Source: an uncultured Lachnospiraceae bacterium
GTDB lineage: Bacteria; Bacillota; Clostridia; Lachnospirales; Lachnospiraceae
Length of the DNA stretch: 38,265 nt
Direction of reading: 5' to 3'
Assembly (NCBI GenBank): GCA_910584685.1
Contig: CAJUAO010000025.1
Location: 1 to 38,265 of the forward strand
Below, piece by piece: positions 24,501 through 33,022 of this stretch. Made by a program: the position numbers and the translations under genes. Numbering within the stretch: the first letter of the stretch is position 1; every line of letters begins with the position of its first letter. Below the pieces are notes generated by a model that saw only the letters and a list, made by a program, of their open reading frames with translations, did no database searches and was not told the DNA's origin.

Positions 24501-26040
24501 GCTTATATACGACCTTAAAAATGCAAATAAAGGCGCCAGAATTTCCGTAAAGCTTGTATCAGAGGCAGGAGTGGGAACTGTAGCGGCAGGCGTGGCCAAA
24601 GCAGGCGCAGGAGTTATCCTGATATCAGGCGCCGACGGAGGAACAGGCGCAGCGCCGAGAACATCCATATACAATGCGGGACTTCCATGGGAGCTTGGAC
24701 TTACAGAGGCCCATCAGACGCTTATAATGAACGGCCTTAGAAATAAGGTTATTCTTGAGACAGACGGAAAGCTTATGAGCGGAAGGGATGTGCTTGTTGC
24801 AGCTCTTCTTGGAGCAGAGGAATTTGGCTTTGCCACAGCGCCTCTTATTACCCTTGGCTGTGTAATGATGAGAGTCTGCAACCTTGATACATGTCCTGTA
24901 GGCGTGGCAACACAAAATCCGGAGCTTAGAAAGCGTTTTACGGGAAAGCCTGAATATGTGGTAAACTTTATGAGGTTTGTGGCAGAGGAGCTTAGGGAAT
25001 ATATGGCTAAGCTTGGAATAGCTACCGTAGATGAGCTTGTAGGCCGTGTGGATTTAATAATTCCAAGAGAAAATATTAACGGCGGAAGAGCCGACAAGGT
25101 AGACCTTTCAAGAATACTTAATGCCGATTACTGCAAGGAAAAGGTTAAATATACAGACAAAAAGCTTTTTAATTTTGAACTGGAAAAAACCCTTGATGAA
25201 AAAGTGCTTGTAAAGGAGCTTTCAAAGGCATTGGAGAACGGACAAAAGAGAAGCATGCAGGTTGACGTAACAAATATAAACCGTTCCTTTGGCACCATAT
25301 TTGGCTCAGAGATTACAAAGAAATATCCGCAAGGGCTTGACGAGGATACCTTTACCGTTATATGTAACGGTGCAGGAGGACAGAGCTTTGGAGCGTTTAT
25401 TCCAAAGGGGCTTACCCTTGAGCTTGTAGGCGACAGCAACGATTACTTTGGAAAGGGACTGTCGGGAGGAAAGCTTGTTGTTTATCCTCAGGCAGGAGTA
25501 AGCTATAAGAAGGATGAAAATATTATCGTAGGAAACGTAGCGCTTTACGGAGCTACAAGCGGAAAGGCATTTATAAACGGCGCTGCAGGGGAGAGATTTT
25601 GCGTGAGAAACTCAGGCGCAACGGCAGTTGTAGAAGGCGTCGGAGAGCATGGCTGTGAATATATGACAGGAGGCAGGGTAGTTATTCTCGGCAAGGTAGG
25701 AAAAAACTTTGCGGCAGGCATGAGCGGCGGCATTGCATATATTCTTGACGAGGACAGAACTCTTTACACAAAGCTTAACAAGGAGCTTGTTTCTACAAGA
25801 GAGGTAACAGATAAGTATGATGTCCTTGAGCTAAAGAGTATTATACAGGAGCATGTATCATACACAAATTCCGAAAAGGGCAAGGAAATACTGGATAACT
25901 TTAGCGATTATCTTCCTAAATTTAAGAAGATAATTCCAAGGGATTACGAGAGAATGCTTGAGGCTATAGTTCAGATGGAAAAGAAGGGACTTAGCAGCGA
26001 GCAGGCGCAGATAGAAGCATTTTATGCAATTCAGAAATAG
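21514..26040 (+). CDS. gltB: Glutamate synthase large subunit
   Basis: GOGAT makes two glutamates from glutamine and 2-oxoglutarate. The 1508-residue protein has normal size. A short propeptide ends before Cys18 in HDNCGIGAV, the N-terminal nucleophile of the glutaminase domain. The central domain and the FMN-binding synthase domain follow, with SGEGGE and GADGGTGAAPRTS loops; the [3Fe-4S] cysteines are in the GCVMMRVCNLDTCPVG stretch near residue 1115-1130. The C-terminal glycine-rich beta-helix (GAGGQSFGAF onward) is complete. ATG 21514 follows GGAAAGG; a frame open from 21475 adds 13 residues without support. gltD begins 11 bases later. Confidence 0.97.
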   Translation: MQQKNKGLYDARFEHDNCGIGAVVNIKGVKSHDTVSNALKIVENLEHRAGKDAEGKTGDGVGILLQISHKFFKKAVKNTDIKLPEEREYGVGMFFFPQDENKRNQAKKMFEIIVEKEGIPFLGWREVPTVPDVLGHKAIECMPSIWQAFVGKPAKINKGLDFDRRLYVARRVYEQSNDNTYVVSLSSRTIVYKGMFLVGQLRLFFEDLQDKDYESAVALVHSRFSTNTNPSWERAHPNRFLVHNGEINTIRGNADKMIAREETMASKLFANDMNKIIPVVNTAGSDSAMLDNTLEFLVMSGMDLPLAAMILIPEPWANNQTLTQTKKDFYQYYATMMEPWDGPASILFSDGDIMGAILDRNGLRPSRYYITTDDNLILSSEVGVLDIEPTKIIVKERLRPGKLLLVDTINGKIIDDDELKEKYAAEKPYGEWLDSNIVELKNIKIPNKKVVEHNETELQRLQKAFGYTYEELKTSILPMAMNGTEAIAAMGADSPLAVLSNRKQPLFNYFKQLFAQVTNPPIDAIREEVVTSTTVYIGREGNILEQRPENCQVLKVNNPILTNTDMLKIKNMKAEGFKVAEIPIIYYKNTSLKKAIEHLFLDADRAHKDGANILILSDRGVDENHVAIPSLLAVSALHQHLVETKKRTSLAVILESGEPREVHHFATLLGYGASAINPYLAQESIKNLIDTDQLDKDYYAAVDDYNSAVIHGIVKIASKMGISTIQSYMGSQIFEAIGIGDDVIDAYFKGTVSRIGGISLKDIEEDVNELHSKAFDPLGLGNDLTLDSEGSHKLRSGKEEHRYNPKTIHLLQLAARTGNYDLYKEYSDAIHHEVGLINLRGLMDFKYAKKPLPLEKVESVESIMKRFKTGAMSYGSISQEAHETLAVAMNMIHGKSNSGEGGESIERLNTIGDKRNKCSAIKQVASGRFGVTSRYLVSANEIQIKMAQGAKPGEGGHLPGKKVYPWIAKTRHSTPGVSLISPPPHHDIYSIEDLAQLIYDLKNANKGARISVKLVSEAGVGTVAAGVAKAGAGVILISGADGGTGAAPRTSIYNAGLPWELGLTEAHQTLIMNGLRNKVILETDGKLMSGRDVLVAALLGAEEFGFATAPLITLGCVMMRVCNLDTCPVGVATQNPELRKRFTGKPEYVVNFMRFVAEELREYMAKLGIATVDELVGRVDLIIPRENINGGRADKVDLSRILNADYCKEKVKYTDKKLFNFELEKTLDEKVLVKELSKALENGQKRSMQVDVTNINRSFGTIFGSEITKKYPQGLDEDTFTVICNGAGGQSFGAFIPKGLTLELVGDSNDYFGKGLSGGKLVVYPQAGVSYKKDENIIVGNVALYGATSGKAFINGAAGERFCVRNSGATAVVEGVGEHGCEYMTGGRVVILGKVGKNFAAGMSGGIAYILDEDRTLYTKLNKELVSTREVTDKYDVLELKSIIQEHVSYTNSEKGKEILDNFSDYLPKFKKIIPRDYERMLEAIVQMEKKGLSSEQAQIEAFYAIQK

Positions 26041-26051
26041 GAGGAGAAGAC

Positions 26052-27539
26052 ATGGGAAAGCCAACAGGATTTTTAGATTATGAGCGTGAGGATGCACCGG
26101 CATTCTCACCAAAGGAAAGAATTAAAAACTTTAACGAATTCCATACTCCTCTTTCAAGGGAAGAGCAGCGAACACAGGCTGCAAGATGTATGGACTGCGG
26201 AGTGCCCTTTTGTCAGGCAGGCATGACCATAGCCGGAGCCGCGTCAGGATGTCCCCTTAACAACCTGATACCTGAGTGGAATGATTTGCTCTATAACGGA
26301 AGCATGAAGCAGGCGTATGACAGGCTTCACAAGACAAATAATTTTCCTGAGTTTACCTCAAGGGTTTGTCCTGCCCTTTGCGAGGCAGCCTGCACATGCG
26401 GGCTTAATGGAAAGGCAGTTTCCACAAAGGCAAATGAAAACAGCATTATAGAGTATGCTTACGAGCATGGATATGCAGCTCCTAGAGTGCCAAAAAACCG
26501 TACAGACAAGAAAATTGCCGTTATCGGCTCAGGGCCTTCAGGTCTTGCGGCGGCAGATACACTTAACCAGAGAGGCCACAATGTAACCGTATTTGAGCGT
26601 TCCGACAGGATAGGGGGACTTCTTATGTACGGTATACCTAATATGAAGCTTGAAAAGCATATTATTGACAGGAAGATAGAGGTAATGAAGGCTGAGGGCG
26701 TAGAGTTTGTTGTAAATACAGACGCAGGCAGGGACATAAAGGCGTCAAAGCTTTTGGCTGACTATGACAGGGTAATACTTGCCTGCGGAGCGTCAAATCC
26801 AAGGGATATAAAGGCGCCGGGAAGAGATGCAAAGGGCATATATTTTGCAGTGGATTTTCTTAAGTCTACAACAAAGGCCCTCCTTGACAATGGTCTTAAG
26901 GACGGAACATATATTTCAGCTAAGGATAAAACTGTTATGGTAATCGGAGGCGGAGATACGGGAAACGACTGCGTTGGTACTGCAATACGCCATGGCGCAA
27001 AGGGCGTAATACAGGTGGAGATGATGCCGAAATTGCCTGAATGCAGGACAGAAGCAAATCCGTGGCCTCAGTGGCCGAGAGTCCTAAAGACAGATTACGG
27101 TCAGGAGGAGGCTATTGCCGTATTCGGACAGGACCCCCGTATATATGAGACTACCGTTAAGGAATTTATAAAGGATAAGTCAGGAAAGCTTGTAAAGGTA
27201 CAGCTTGTTAAGCTTGAGGCAAGGAAAAACGAGGAGACAGGCAGGCTTCAGATGACAGAGATAGAAGGCAGCGAGTATACCGTAGACTGCGATATGGTAC
27301 TTATAGCGGCAGGCTTTCTTGGAAGCGAGAGCTATGTCACTAAGGCGTTTGGAGTTGAGGTTGACGGAAGGACAAATGTGGCTACGGAAAAGGACTGCTA
27401 TAGCACTAATGTGGATAATGTGTTTACGGCGGGAGACATGCACAGGGGACAGTCGCTGGTAGTCTGGGCCATAAGAGAGGGAAGAAATGCAGCGAAGGCT
27501 GTGGATATGAGCCTCATGGGGTATACGAATATAAGGTAG
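26052..27539 (+). CDS. gltD: Glutamate synthase small subunit
   Basis: It takes electrons from NADPH through FAD and iron-sulfur clusters and passes them to GltB. The 495-residue protein has N-terminal cluster cysteines in CMDCGVPFC, GCPLNN and VCPALCEAACTCG (46-115), the FAD loop GSGPSGLAA with FERSDRIGGLLMYGIP, and the NADPH loop VIGGGDTGND. The C-terminal FTAGDMHRGQSLVVWA motif closes the FAD site. Start follows GGAGGAG, eleven bases after gltB. Operon with gltB is certain by spacing. Confidence 0.96.
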   Translation: MGKPTGFLDYEREDAPAFSPKERIKNFNEFHTPLSREEQRTQAARCMDCGVPFCQAGMTIAGAASGCPLNNLIPEWNDLLYNGSMKQAYDRLHKTNNFPEFTSRVCPALCEAACTCGLNGKAVSTKANENSIIEYAYEHGYAAPRVPKNRTDKKIAVIGSGPSGLAAADTLNQRGHNVTVFERSDRIGGLLMYGIPNMKLEKHIIDRKIEVMKAEGVEFVVNTDAGRDIKASKLLADYDRVILACGASNPRDIKAPGRDAKGIYFAVDFLKSTTKALLDNGLKDGTYISAKDKTVMVIGGGDTGNDCVGTAIRHGAKGVIQVEMMPKLPECRTEANPWPQWPRVLKTDYGQEEAIAVFGQDPRIYETTVKEFIKDKSGKLVKVQLVKLEARKNEETGRLQMTEIEGSEYTVDCDMVLIAAGFLGSESYVTKAFGVEVDGRTNVATEKDCYSTNVDNVFTAGDMHRGQSLVVWAIREGRNAAKAVDMSLMGYTNIR

Positions 27540-27693
27540 AAAGCCGCCGGACAGGTCAAAATATATGTTGGGATTTGGCTGCAACGGTGAAAAATACTGT
27601 GTGATTGAAAGCTTAATACGTAAAATGAAGCTGTTGTCCCGGCTTGAAATATAGCCGGACAGCAGCTTTGTTTTTGCCCTTTTGACGGCGGCT
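27539..27693 (+). terminator. gltD terminator with an outer inverted repeat
   Basis: AAGCTGTTGTCCCGGCT (27628-27644) pairs with AGCCGGACAGCAGCTT (27653-27668), followed by GTTTTTG. An outer pair, AAAGCCGCCG (27539-27548) with the complementary GGCGGCTTT (27685-27693), could fold around it and is itself followed by a T-rich run (27701-27705). Confidence 0.8.
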
Positions 27694-27708
27694 TTTGGGA
27701 TTTTTAAC

Positions 27709-27737
27709 TTGAATATAAATAATGTAGGTGTTAAAAT
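27709..27737 (+). promoter_or_regulatory. Promoter of the BspA-like gene
   Basis: TTGAAT (27709-27714) and TAAAAT (27732-27737) are 17 bases apart, directly after the gltD terminator. Confidence 0.6.
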
Positions 27738-27782
27738 GTAAAATAAGAGCGTGATAAAATTTATCGGGAGAGGAATAAAAAT

Positions 27783-30194
27783 ATGAATACAGGAAAAATA
27801 GTATATACAGGGAAAAAGCTGTTAAGTTGTTTTTTGGCAATTATTTTGATTATCTTATCCTGCGGCGATACATGGGCTGACGAGCCGGTTGCTTTAGCCA
27901 ATGGAGATGAATTTACGGAGGGCCGCTTAAAATATAAGGTTATTGATGAAGAAAATAAATGTGTGGAGGTAGCGGTGGAGGATAATAGTATATTAACTAC
28001 AGGATGGGTATTGGAAATTCCTGATGCTGTTGCATATGACGGGATTACATATCGGGTTACAAGGATTAGCGACAATGCCTTTGAAAATAACAGGGCATTA
28101 AGTGAAGTAAAAATTCCTGATACCGTTGACGATATTGGTGATAATGCTTTTTGGCATTGTGTAAATCTGAATAATGTTATATTTCCGCAAAGCATTGAAA
28201 AAATTGGAGTCAGCGCCTTTAGGGGCTGCATGAAATTCACCGATATTGAAATACCGGAGGGTGTTAAGGAAATTAATGAAAACGCTTTTTCCTCCTGCTC
28301 TAATGTAAAGAAAATCAGTTTGCCGGGCAGCTTGGAAATAATAGGTGACAGGGCGTTTTCAGTTAGTGGAAATCTTACGGATGAATTAACTGTAAATATG
28401 AAGGAGGGTGTTAAGAAAATTGGAGAATTTGCATTTGCCAGCTGCGCTCAAATAAAGGAGATAACAATACCGTCCAGTGTTGAAATAGTAGGAAACAATG
28501 CTTTTGATGGATGCAGTAATTTAGAAAAGGTGATATTAGAAGGCAGAATTGTTAAAATTCCGAGCGGCTTATTCAGAGAATGTAGAAGCTTGAAATATAT
28601 TAATATACCTGACAGTGTAAAAGGTATTGGCATGAGAGCGTTTTCAGAGTGTACCGGGTTGGAAACTATAACAATACCTGCAAGTGTTATGAGCTTTGAC
28701 GAATCTTTTATATTTGAAAACTGTACCAGTCTGAAGGAAATGAAGATTGCCGTTGATGTAGATAAAGAAGATACAAAGTCAGTTACGCCTATAAGTATAG
28801 ATGAACTTACTGTATGCTTTCAGGGAATTCCAACTGACCGTAAATTAGTATTCCTTAACAGTGATGGAACAAAGGAGCTGGCAGGAACAAGTCTTGCAGC
28901 GGCGCAGAAGGCATATATGGACGCAGATGATGGAGATACCACCGATAATCTTTGGTATGGGTGGAAAATCGGAGATTTGTCAGACCTTTATACCGTTACG
29001 ATAGAAGTGGAAAAGGACGGTGAAAAATGGGAAGACCACGGAAAGACGTTCCTGCTTAAAAACGAAAACGGTTATCTGATAGATGATTTTCAGGCAGAAA
29101 GCGGAACATATACAGTGTGTGTTAAAATCGGAGAAAATGTTGTTGATACAGGAGTAACCGTGGAGGTAAAGGACAGTGATACAAGCGTAACGCTGGAGTA
29201 TTTTACAGTGACATTCTATGATGAAGATACTGCATATGGCAACGATACAGTTTGGGGACAGCAGATAGTAAGAAAAGGCGATTATGCAGTTAAGCCTAAT
29301 TCTGACCCTGAAAAGGCTGATTTTAAGTTTGCAGGCTGGAAGACAGATAAAGAGGGAAGCAGGGCTTTTGATTTTGGAGTGGGAATAAACGACACAACGA
29401 ATATTTATGCAAGCTGGTCGAAAGCTTCGGAAGAGCCAAGCAAGCCAGCAGAAACAGAGAAGCCTACAGAGCCAGATAAACCTATAGAGCCAGAGAAGCC
29501 TACAGAGCCAGATAAACCGACAGATACGGAAAAACCGTCAGACACAGAGAAACCGTCAGATACGGAAAAGCCGACAGACACGGAGAAACCGTCAGATACA
29601 GAAAAGCCCTCAGACTCAAACAAACCGACAGACACTGGAAACTCAACAGCCCCAAGTAAACCAACGGATACAGAAAAACCAACAGCCTCAAGTAATCCGT
29701 CGGACATAGAAAAACCAACAGCCCCAAGTAATCCGTCAGACATAGAAAAACCAACAGCTCCAAATAATCCGGCAGATACAGAAACAACCACAGCTTCAGG
29801 CAATACGGAAGGCTCGGAAGCGCCGTCAACGCCAAGTCCGTCGCTTAAACCAAACGGCTCACCGGAAATAGAGGAGCCGGAGGCGTCAGTTCCAAATGGA
29901 GAAGCCGAAAAGGGCGAAAAGCCAAAGACGGGAGATACAAACCGTGTTGAAATCTATGCAACTGCCGCCATGATAGCAGGACTTTCCTATGTTATGCTTA
30001 TTTTTGCAAGGGGTAGGGAGGGAATGACAGAGGAAGAGAAGAATATACGTGTGTCAGCGTTGATTGAATGGTCAAAAAAAGGCTCAAGACTTAGAAAGTA
30101 TGCGGCGTTTACAGCTATCTTTTTCTTACTGCTTTATTATCACAGCATTGGCAAACGGGTTGATTTGGACTGGAAGGAATTCTGTGGAAATTAG
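27783..30194 (+). CDS. BspA-like leucine-rich-repeat surface protein with sortase-type anchor
   Basis: The 803-residue protein has an N-terminal signal peptide with a hydrophobic core (LLSCFLAIILIILSC, ~13-27). Residues ~85-325 hold about nine LRR_5 (BspA-type) repeats of the form IPDSVKGIGMRAFSECTGL. A domain with an InlB-type FxGWKTD repeat follows (about 455-545), then a Pro/Thr/Glu/Lys-rich stalk (EKPTEPDKPTD-like units, ~550-690). PKTGD at 714-718 is a sortase-type sorting motif, with a hydrophobic helix (722-742) and charged RGRE behind it. The tail does not stop there: about 60 more residues include a second hydrophobic helix (AAFTAIFFLLLYYHSIG, ~774-790). Such proteins usually mediate adhesion; the role here is inferred. 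No sortase is in the window. Confidence 0.87.
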   Translation: MNTGKIVYTGKKLLSCFLAIILIILSCGDTWADEPVALANGDEFTEGRLKYKVIDEENKCVEVAVEDNSILTTGWVLEIPDAVAYDGITYRVTRISDNAFENNRALSEVKIPDTVDDIGDNAFWHCVNLNNVIFPQSIEKIGVSAFRGCMKFTDIEIPEGVKEINENAFSSCSNVKKISLPGSLEIIGDRAFSVSGNLTDELTVNMKEGVKKIGEFAFASCAQIKEITIPSSVEIVGNNAFDGCSNLEKVILEGRIVKIPSGLFRECRSLKYINIPDSVKGIGMRAFSECTGLETITIPASVMSFDESFIFENCTSLKEMKIAVDVDKEDTKSVTPISIDELTVCFQGIPTDRKLVFLNSDGTKELAGTSLAAAQKAYMDADDGDTTDNLWYGWKIGDLSDLYTVTIEVEKDGEKWEDHGKTFLLKNENGYLIDDFQAESGTYTVCVKIGENVVDTGVTVEVKDSDTSVTLEYFTVTFYDEDTAYGNDTVWGQQIVRKGDYAVKPNSDPEKADFKFAGWKTDKEGSRAFDFGVGINDTTNIYASWSKASEEPSKPAETEKPTEPDKPIEPEKPTEPDKPTDTEKPSDTEKPSDTEKPTDTEKPSDTEKPSDSNKPTDTGNSTAPSKPTDTEKPTASSNPSDIEKPTAPSNPSDIEKPTAPNNPADTETTTASGNTEGSEAPSTPSPSLKPNGSPEIEEPEASVPNGEAEKGEKPKTGDTNRVEIYATAAMIAGLSYVMLIFARGREGMTEEEKNIRVSALIEWSKKGSRLRKYAAFTAIFFLLLYYHSIGKRVDLDWKEFCGN
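29447..29790 (+). repeat. Low-complexity Pro/Thr stalk repeats
   Basis: The DNA is built from short imperfect repeats such as ACAGAGCCAGATAAACC and AAACCGTCAGACACAGAG, encoding the EKPTEPDKP/DTEKPS units of the surface stalk. Copy number is probably variable among strains. Confidence 0.8.
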
Positions 30195-30673
30195 AAAAGT
30201 TCATCTTGAGGATTTGATATTTCTTTAAAATAATGAATAAGGCGCCAAAAAAGTAAAATATGGCTGTCGCATTAAGAAAAATATATACAAGGTATTGAGA
30301 ACACAGTTATATATCGATACTATATCTTGTATGTTAAGTTCTTGCTGCGACAGCTTTATTTCATATTTTTGCTTCCATAATCAAGTTTTTATTTTATTGG
30401 ATTTTATTGAAGCATGATTTATATTTTAATTTGTTTTTCTAAATAAAAAATCTTGATTTATTTATTTTTATAAGCCTGTATAACAGCTTATTTTACCTTA
30501 TAAAATATAAATCAAGGTTAATATTAACCTATTCTGAAAAAATTCACCTTTTTATCACTTTTATTATAGTGTATATTGTGATATAATACTACTAAACACA
30601 TTTTACAAAGCATAATTTATTTAAATGCTACAAAGCAGAAGTATGCTAAGGAACATAGAATTGGAGATTGGAA
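30195..30673 (+). other. Long AT-rich gap with two large hairpins
   Basis: No gene seen. GCTGTCGCA (30263-30271) pairs with TGCGACAGC (30346-30354) and encloses ATACAAGGTAT with ATATCTTGTAT (30285-30295 / 30322-30332), a ~90-base hairpin followed by TTTATTTC, probably the BspA gene terminator. A second AT-rich inverted repeat spans 30452-30516, and a 14-bp palindrome GGTTAATATTAACC lies at 30516-30529. The lepB promoter is at the end. Confidence 0.6.
30579..30587 (+). promoter_or_regulatory. Extended -10 promoter of lepB
   Basis: TGATATAAT (30579-30587) is a perfect extended -10 element; a clear -35 is missing, as expected for this class. Confidence 0.5.
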
Positions 30674-31444
30674 ATGAGTACAGAAAGTAACGAATCAAAC
30701 GAAAAGAAAGAAAATTTTGAGGTTATCGATTATGACATTGACGACGGATTAAGCGTGTATGATATTGATGATGGCTCAAGCATAGACGAGACAAAAAATA
30801 TGTCTTCAGATACAGGAAAAAGGCGTAGGAGGAAAAGAAAACAGCAGGAGCCCTTCAGCTGGAAAAGGGAGATATTAAGCTGGGTTAAAATGCTTGTAAC
30901 AGCCGTTATACTTGCATTTATAATCACAAGATTTATCATAATAAATGCAAATGTTCCGACAGAGTCCATGGAGGATACCATACCTGCCAAGAGCCGTATT
31001 ATGGGACTCAGGCTGACATATCTTTTTGATGAGCCTAAAAGGGGCGACGTAGTAGTATTTGAGTTTCAGTTTAAGGAGGATACCAACTATGTAAAGAGGA
31101 TTATCGGACTTCCGGGAGAGACTGTGTATATAAAAAACGGAAACGTAGAGATTTACAAGAATGGGGAATATGTGGAAACGCTTGCGGAGCCGTATCTTAA
31201 GGAGGAATGGAAGACTTCAAACGACGGATATATATTTGAGATTCCCGAGGGGAAATATCTTGTCCTTGGAGATAACAGAAACAATTCCGCAGATGCAAGA
31301 TACTGGTATACAAATTATTATAAAACGTCAAACAATGAGGACAGAATACAGTGCAAATACGAGGATATTTTTGTAGACGAGGAGGCTATACTTGGAAAGG
31401 TATATTTTACCTACTGGCCGCATTTTAGCTTTATAAAGGATTGA
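30674..31444 (+). CDS. lepB: Signal peptidase I
   Basis: This membrane serine protease removes signal peptides from exported proteins. The 256-residue protein has an acidic then basic cytoplasmic N-terminus (KRRRRKRKQQ near 49-58), one membrane helix (about 72-90), and the catalytic Ser98 in VPTESME, Lys141 in YVKRIIGLPGE, and the structural box LGDNRNNSADARYW. The ATG at 30674 follows GGAG seven bases upstream. The unusually long (~70-residue) acidic and Lys/Arg-rich N-terminus is the odd part. It opens a run of five plus-strand genes ending with the ATPase at 35141. Confidence 0.93.
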   Translation: MSTESNESNEKKENFEVIDYDIDDGLSVYDIDDGSSIDETKNMSSDTGKRRRRKRKQQEPFSWKREILSWVKMLVTAVILAFIITRFIIINANVPTESMEDTIPAKSRIMGLRLTYLFDEPKRGDVVVFEFQFKEDTNYVKRIIGLPGETVYIKNGNVEIYKNGEYVETLAEPYLKEEWKTSNDGYIFEIPEGKYLVLGDNRNNSADARYWYTNYYKTSNNEDRIQCKYEDIFVDEEAILGKVYFTYWPHFSFIKD

Positions 31445-31488
31445 TTATAGCAGGGCTATAAGTATATGCGAGGGAGGAACAACAGGAT

Positions 31489-32244
31489 ATGAACATTATA
31501 AACACCAATGTATTAACATCAAATCAATATCACGATGCAAAATCACTGGTACAGCTTTGCAAGCAGGCGGACGGCTCAAGAGGAATAAGCTTTTTAGAGC
31601 CGGAGACAAACTATATCAGAGAATACCCTTGCTTTTTTATGATGTATGAGGGCGAAACGCTGGTAAGCTTTGCATCGGTGTTTATTCCTGATGAAAATAC
31701 ATGTGAAATATATGGTGATACGCTTCCAAGCGCCAGAGGAAAGGGATATTTTAACCGTATATTAAAGATGATAAAGGAAAAAAATAAGGACTTTAATATT
31801 GACAAGACTTATATGGTGAACGACCCTACATGTATCGTCGGTACAAGAGCCATGGAGGCTATAGGAGCAAGGCTTGAAAGCTCCGACTATCTTATGAGAT
31901 ATAATAATGAGCTTAAGCCTGAGCCAAAGCATATTCTTACCCTGAGCATTGAAAAGGAAGGGGATAATGAAAAGTATATCAGCATGAAGGATGGCGTAGA
32001 GGTTGGTCATTGCTATGTGGAATATACAAGGGAAACAGCCTTTATTTTTGATTTTTTTATATGTGAGAAGCACAGGGGAAAGGGCTACGGAACAGAAACG
32101 CTGCTGCTTTTGCTTGAGCATCTTTTAAAGCATGGCTGCAATAAGATACTTCTCCATGTAAATAATGCGAATAAAGCCGCCCACAAGATGTACTATCATC
32201 ACGGCTTTATACACGACGAGCAGCTTGACTATTGGAGGCTGTGA
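31489..32244 (+). CDS. GNAT acetyltransferase with two GNAT-like halves
   Basis: The 251-residue protein holds two GNAT folds. The first half has PSARGKGYFNRIL (RxxGxG acetyl-CoA loop) and the second KHRGKGYGTETLLLLLEHLL, then NKAAHKMYYHHGFI near the end, the typical motif B. The second half is the better-preserved domain. The substrate is not predictable. Start follows GGGAGGAAC. It precedes truA by seven bases. Confidence 0.85.
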   Translation: MNIINTNVLTSNQYHDAKSLVQLCKQADGSRGISFLEPETNYIREYPCFFMMYEGETLVSFASVFIPDENTCEIYGDTLPSARGKGYFNRILKMIKEKNKDFNIDKTYMVNDPTCIVGTRAMEAIGARLESSDYLMRYNNELKPEPKHILTLSIEKEGDNEKYISMKDGVEVGHCYVEYTRETAFIFDFFICEKHRGKGYGTETLLLLLEHLLKHGCNKILLHVNNANKAAHKMYYHHGFIHDEQLDYWRL

Positions 32245-32251
32245 TATTAAT

Positions 32252-32989
32252 ATGCAGAATTTAAGAATGACTATTCAGTATGACGGCACGAAATACGACG
32301 GCTGGCAGAGACAGGGAAATACGAAAAACACCATACAGGAAAAAATTGAGACGGTTATATCACGGATTACAGGGGAGGAAATAGAGCTGAATGGGTCGGG
32401 AAGAACTGACGCCGGAGTACATGCGCTGGGACAGGTTGCGAATTTTAAGACTGACAGTGAGTATGACGAGGAATATATGCTTAAGGAAATAAACAGATAT
32501 CTTCCAAAGGATATAAGGCTTTTAGATTTAAAAAAGGAAGATATCAGGTTTCACTCAAGGCTTAATGCAAAAAGAAAGACATATATATACAGAATAGATA
32601 ACACTGATTTCGGAAGTGTGTTTGACAGAAGATACGCCATGAGATTTAATGAAAGGCTTGACGTTAAGGCAATGAAGGAGGCAGCCGCCTTTTATGTGGG
32701 GGAGCATGATTTTAAGAGCTTTTGCACAAAGAAAAGCATGAAAAAATCAACCGTAAGGCGTATTTACAGTGTGGATATAACAAAGAATAACGGTATTATA
32801 GAAATAATCTACTGCGGAAACGGATTTTTATATAATATGGTGCGTATCCTTACGGGAACTCTGATTGACGTAGGCAGAGGAAGAATTAATCCATGGGATA
32901 TTGCTGATATTATAGAGGCAAGGGACAGAGGAAGGGCAGGCTTTACCGCAGAGCCTGAAGGATTATTTTTAAAATCAGTGGAATACTAG
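32252..32989 (+). CDS. truA: tRNA pseudouridine(38-40) synthase
   Basis: It converts uridines 38-40 of the anticodon arm to pseudouridine. The 245-residue protein has the catalytic Asp53 in GSGRTDAGVHALGQV, the YDGTKYDGWQRQ start, and the RMVRILTGTLIDVGRG block. ATG 32252 follows GGAGG at 32234-32238, seven bases past the GNAT stop; a longer frame from 32165 lies inside the GNAT gene and is discarded. Length is normal for the family. Confidence 0.95.
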   Translation: MQNLRMTIQYDGTKYDGWQRQGNTKNTIQEKIETVISRITGEEIELNGSGRTDAGVHALGQVANFKTDSEYDEEYMLKEINRYLPKDIRLLDLKKEDIRFHSRLNAKRKTYIYRIDNTDFGSVFDRRYAMRFNERLDVKAMKEAAAFYVGEHDFKSFCTKKSMKKSTVRRIYSVDITKNNGIIEIIYCGNGFLYNMVRILTGTLIDVGRGRINPWDIADIIEARDRGRAGFTAEPEGLFLKSVEY

Positions 32990-33022
32990 AAATAATGTTA
33001 GGGTGAAAGGATATGCAGATAT

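Noticed and set aside
29405..29803. Minus-strand frame with repeated GFSVSDGFSVS-type units
   Set aside because: Mirror of the Pro/Thr stalk repeats of the surface protein; repeats alone keep the frame open.
30184..30228. Short GTG frame reading VEIRKVHLEDLIFL like a GNAT start
   Set aside because: Only 14 codons, overlaps the stop of the surface-protein gene, and no further similarity; possible trace of a lost acetyltransferase but too short to call.
32165..32251. Longer truA start at 32165
   Set aside because: The extension lies inside the GNAT gene and lacks a binding site.
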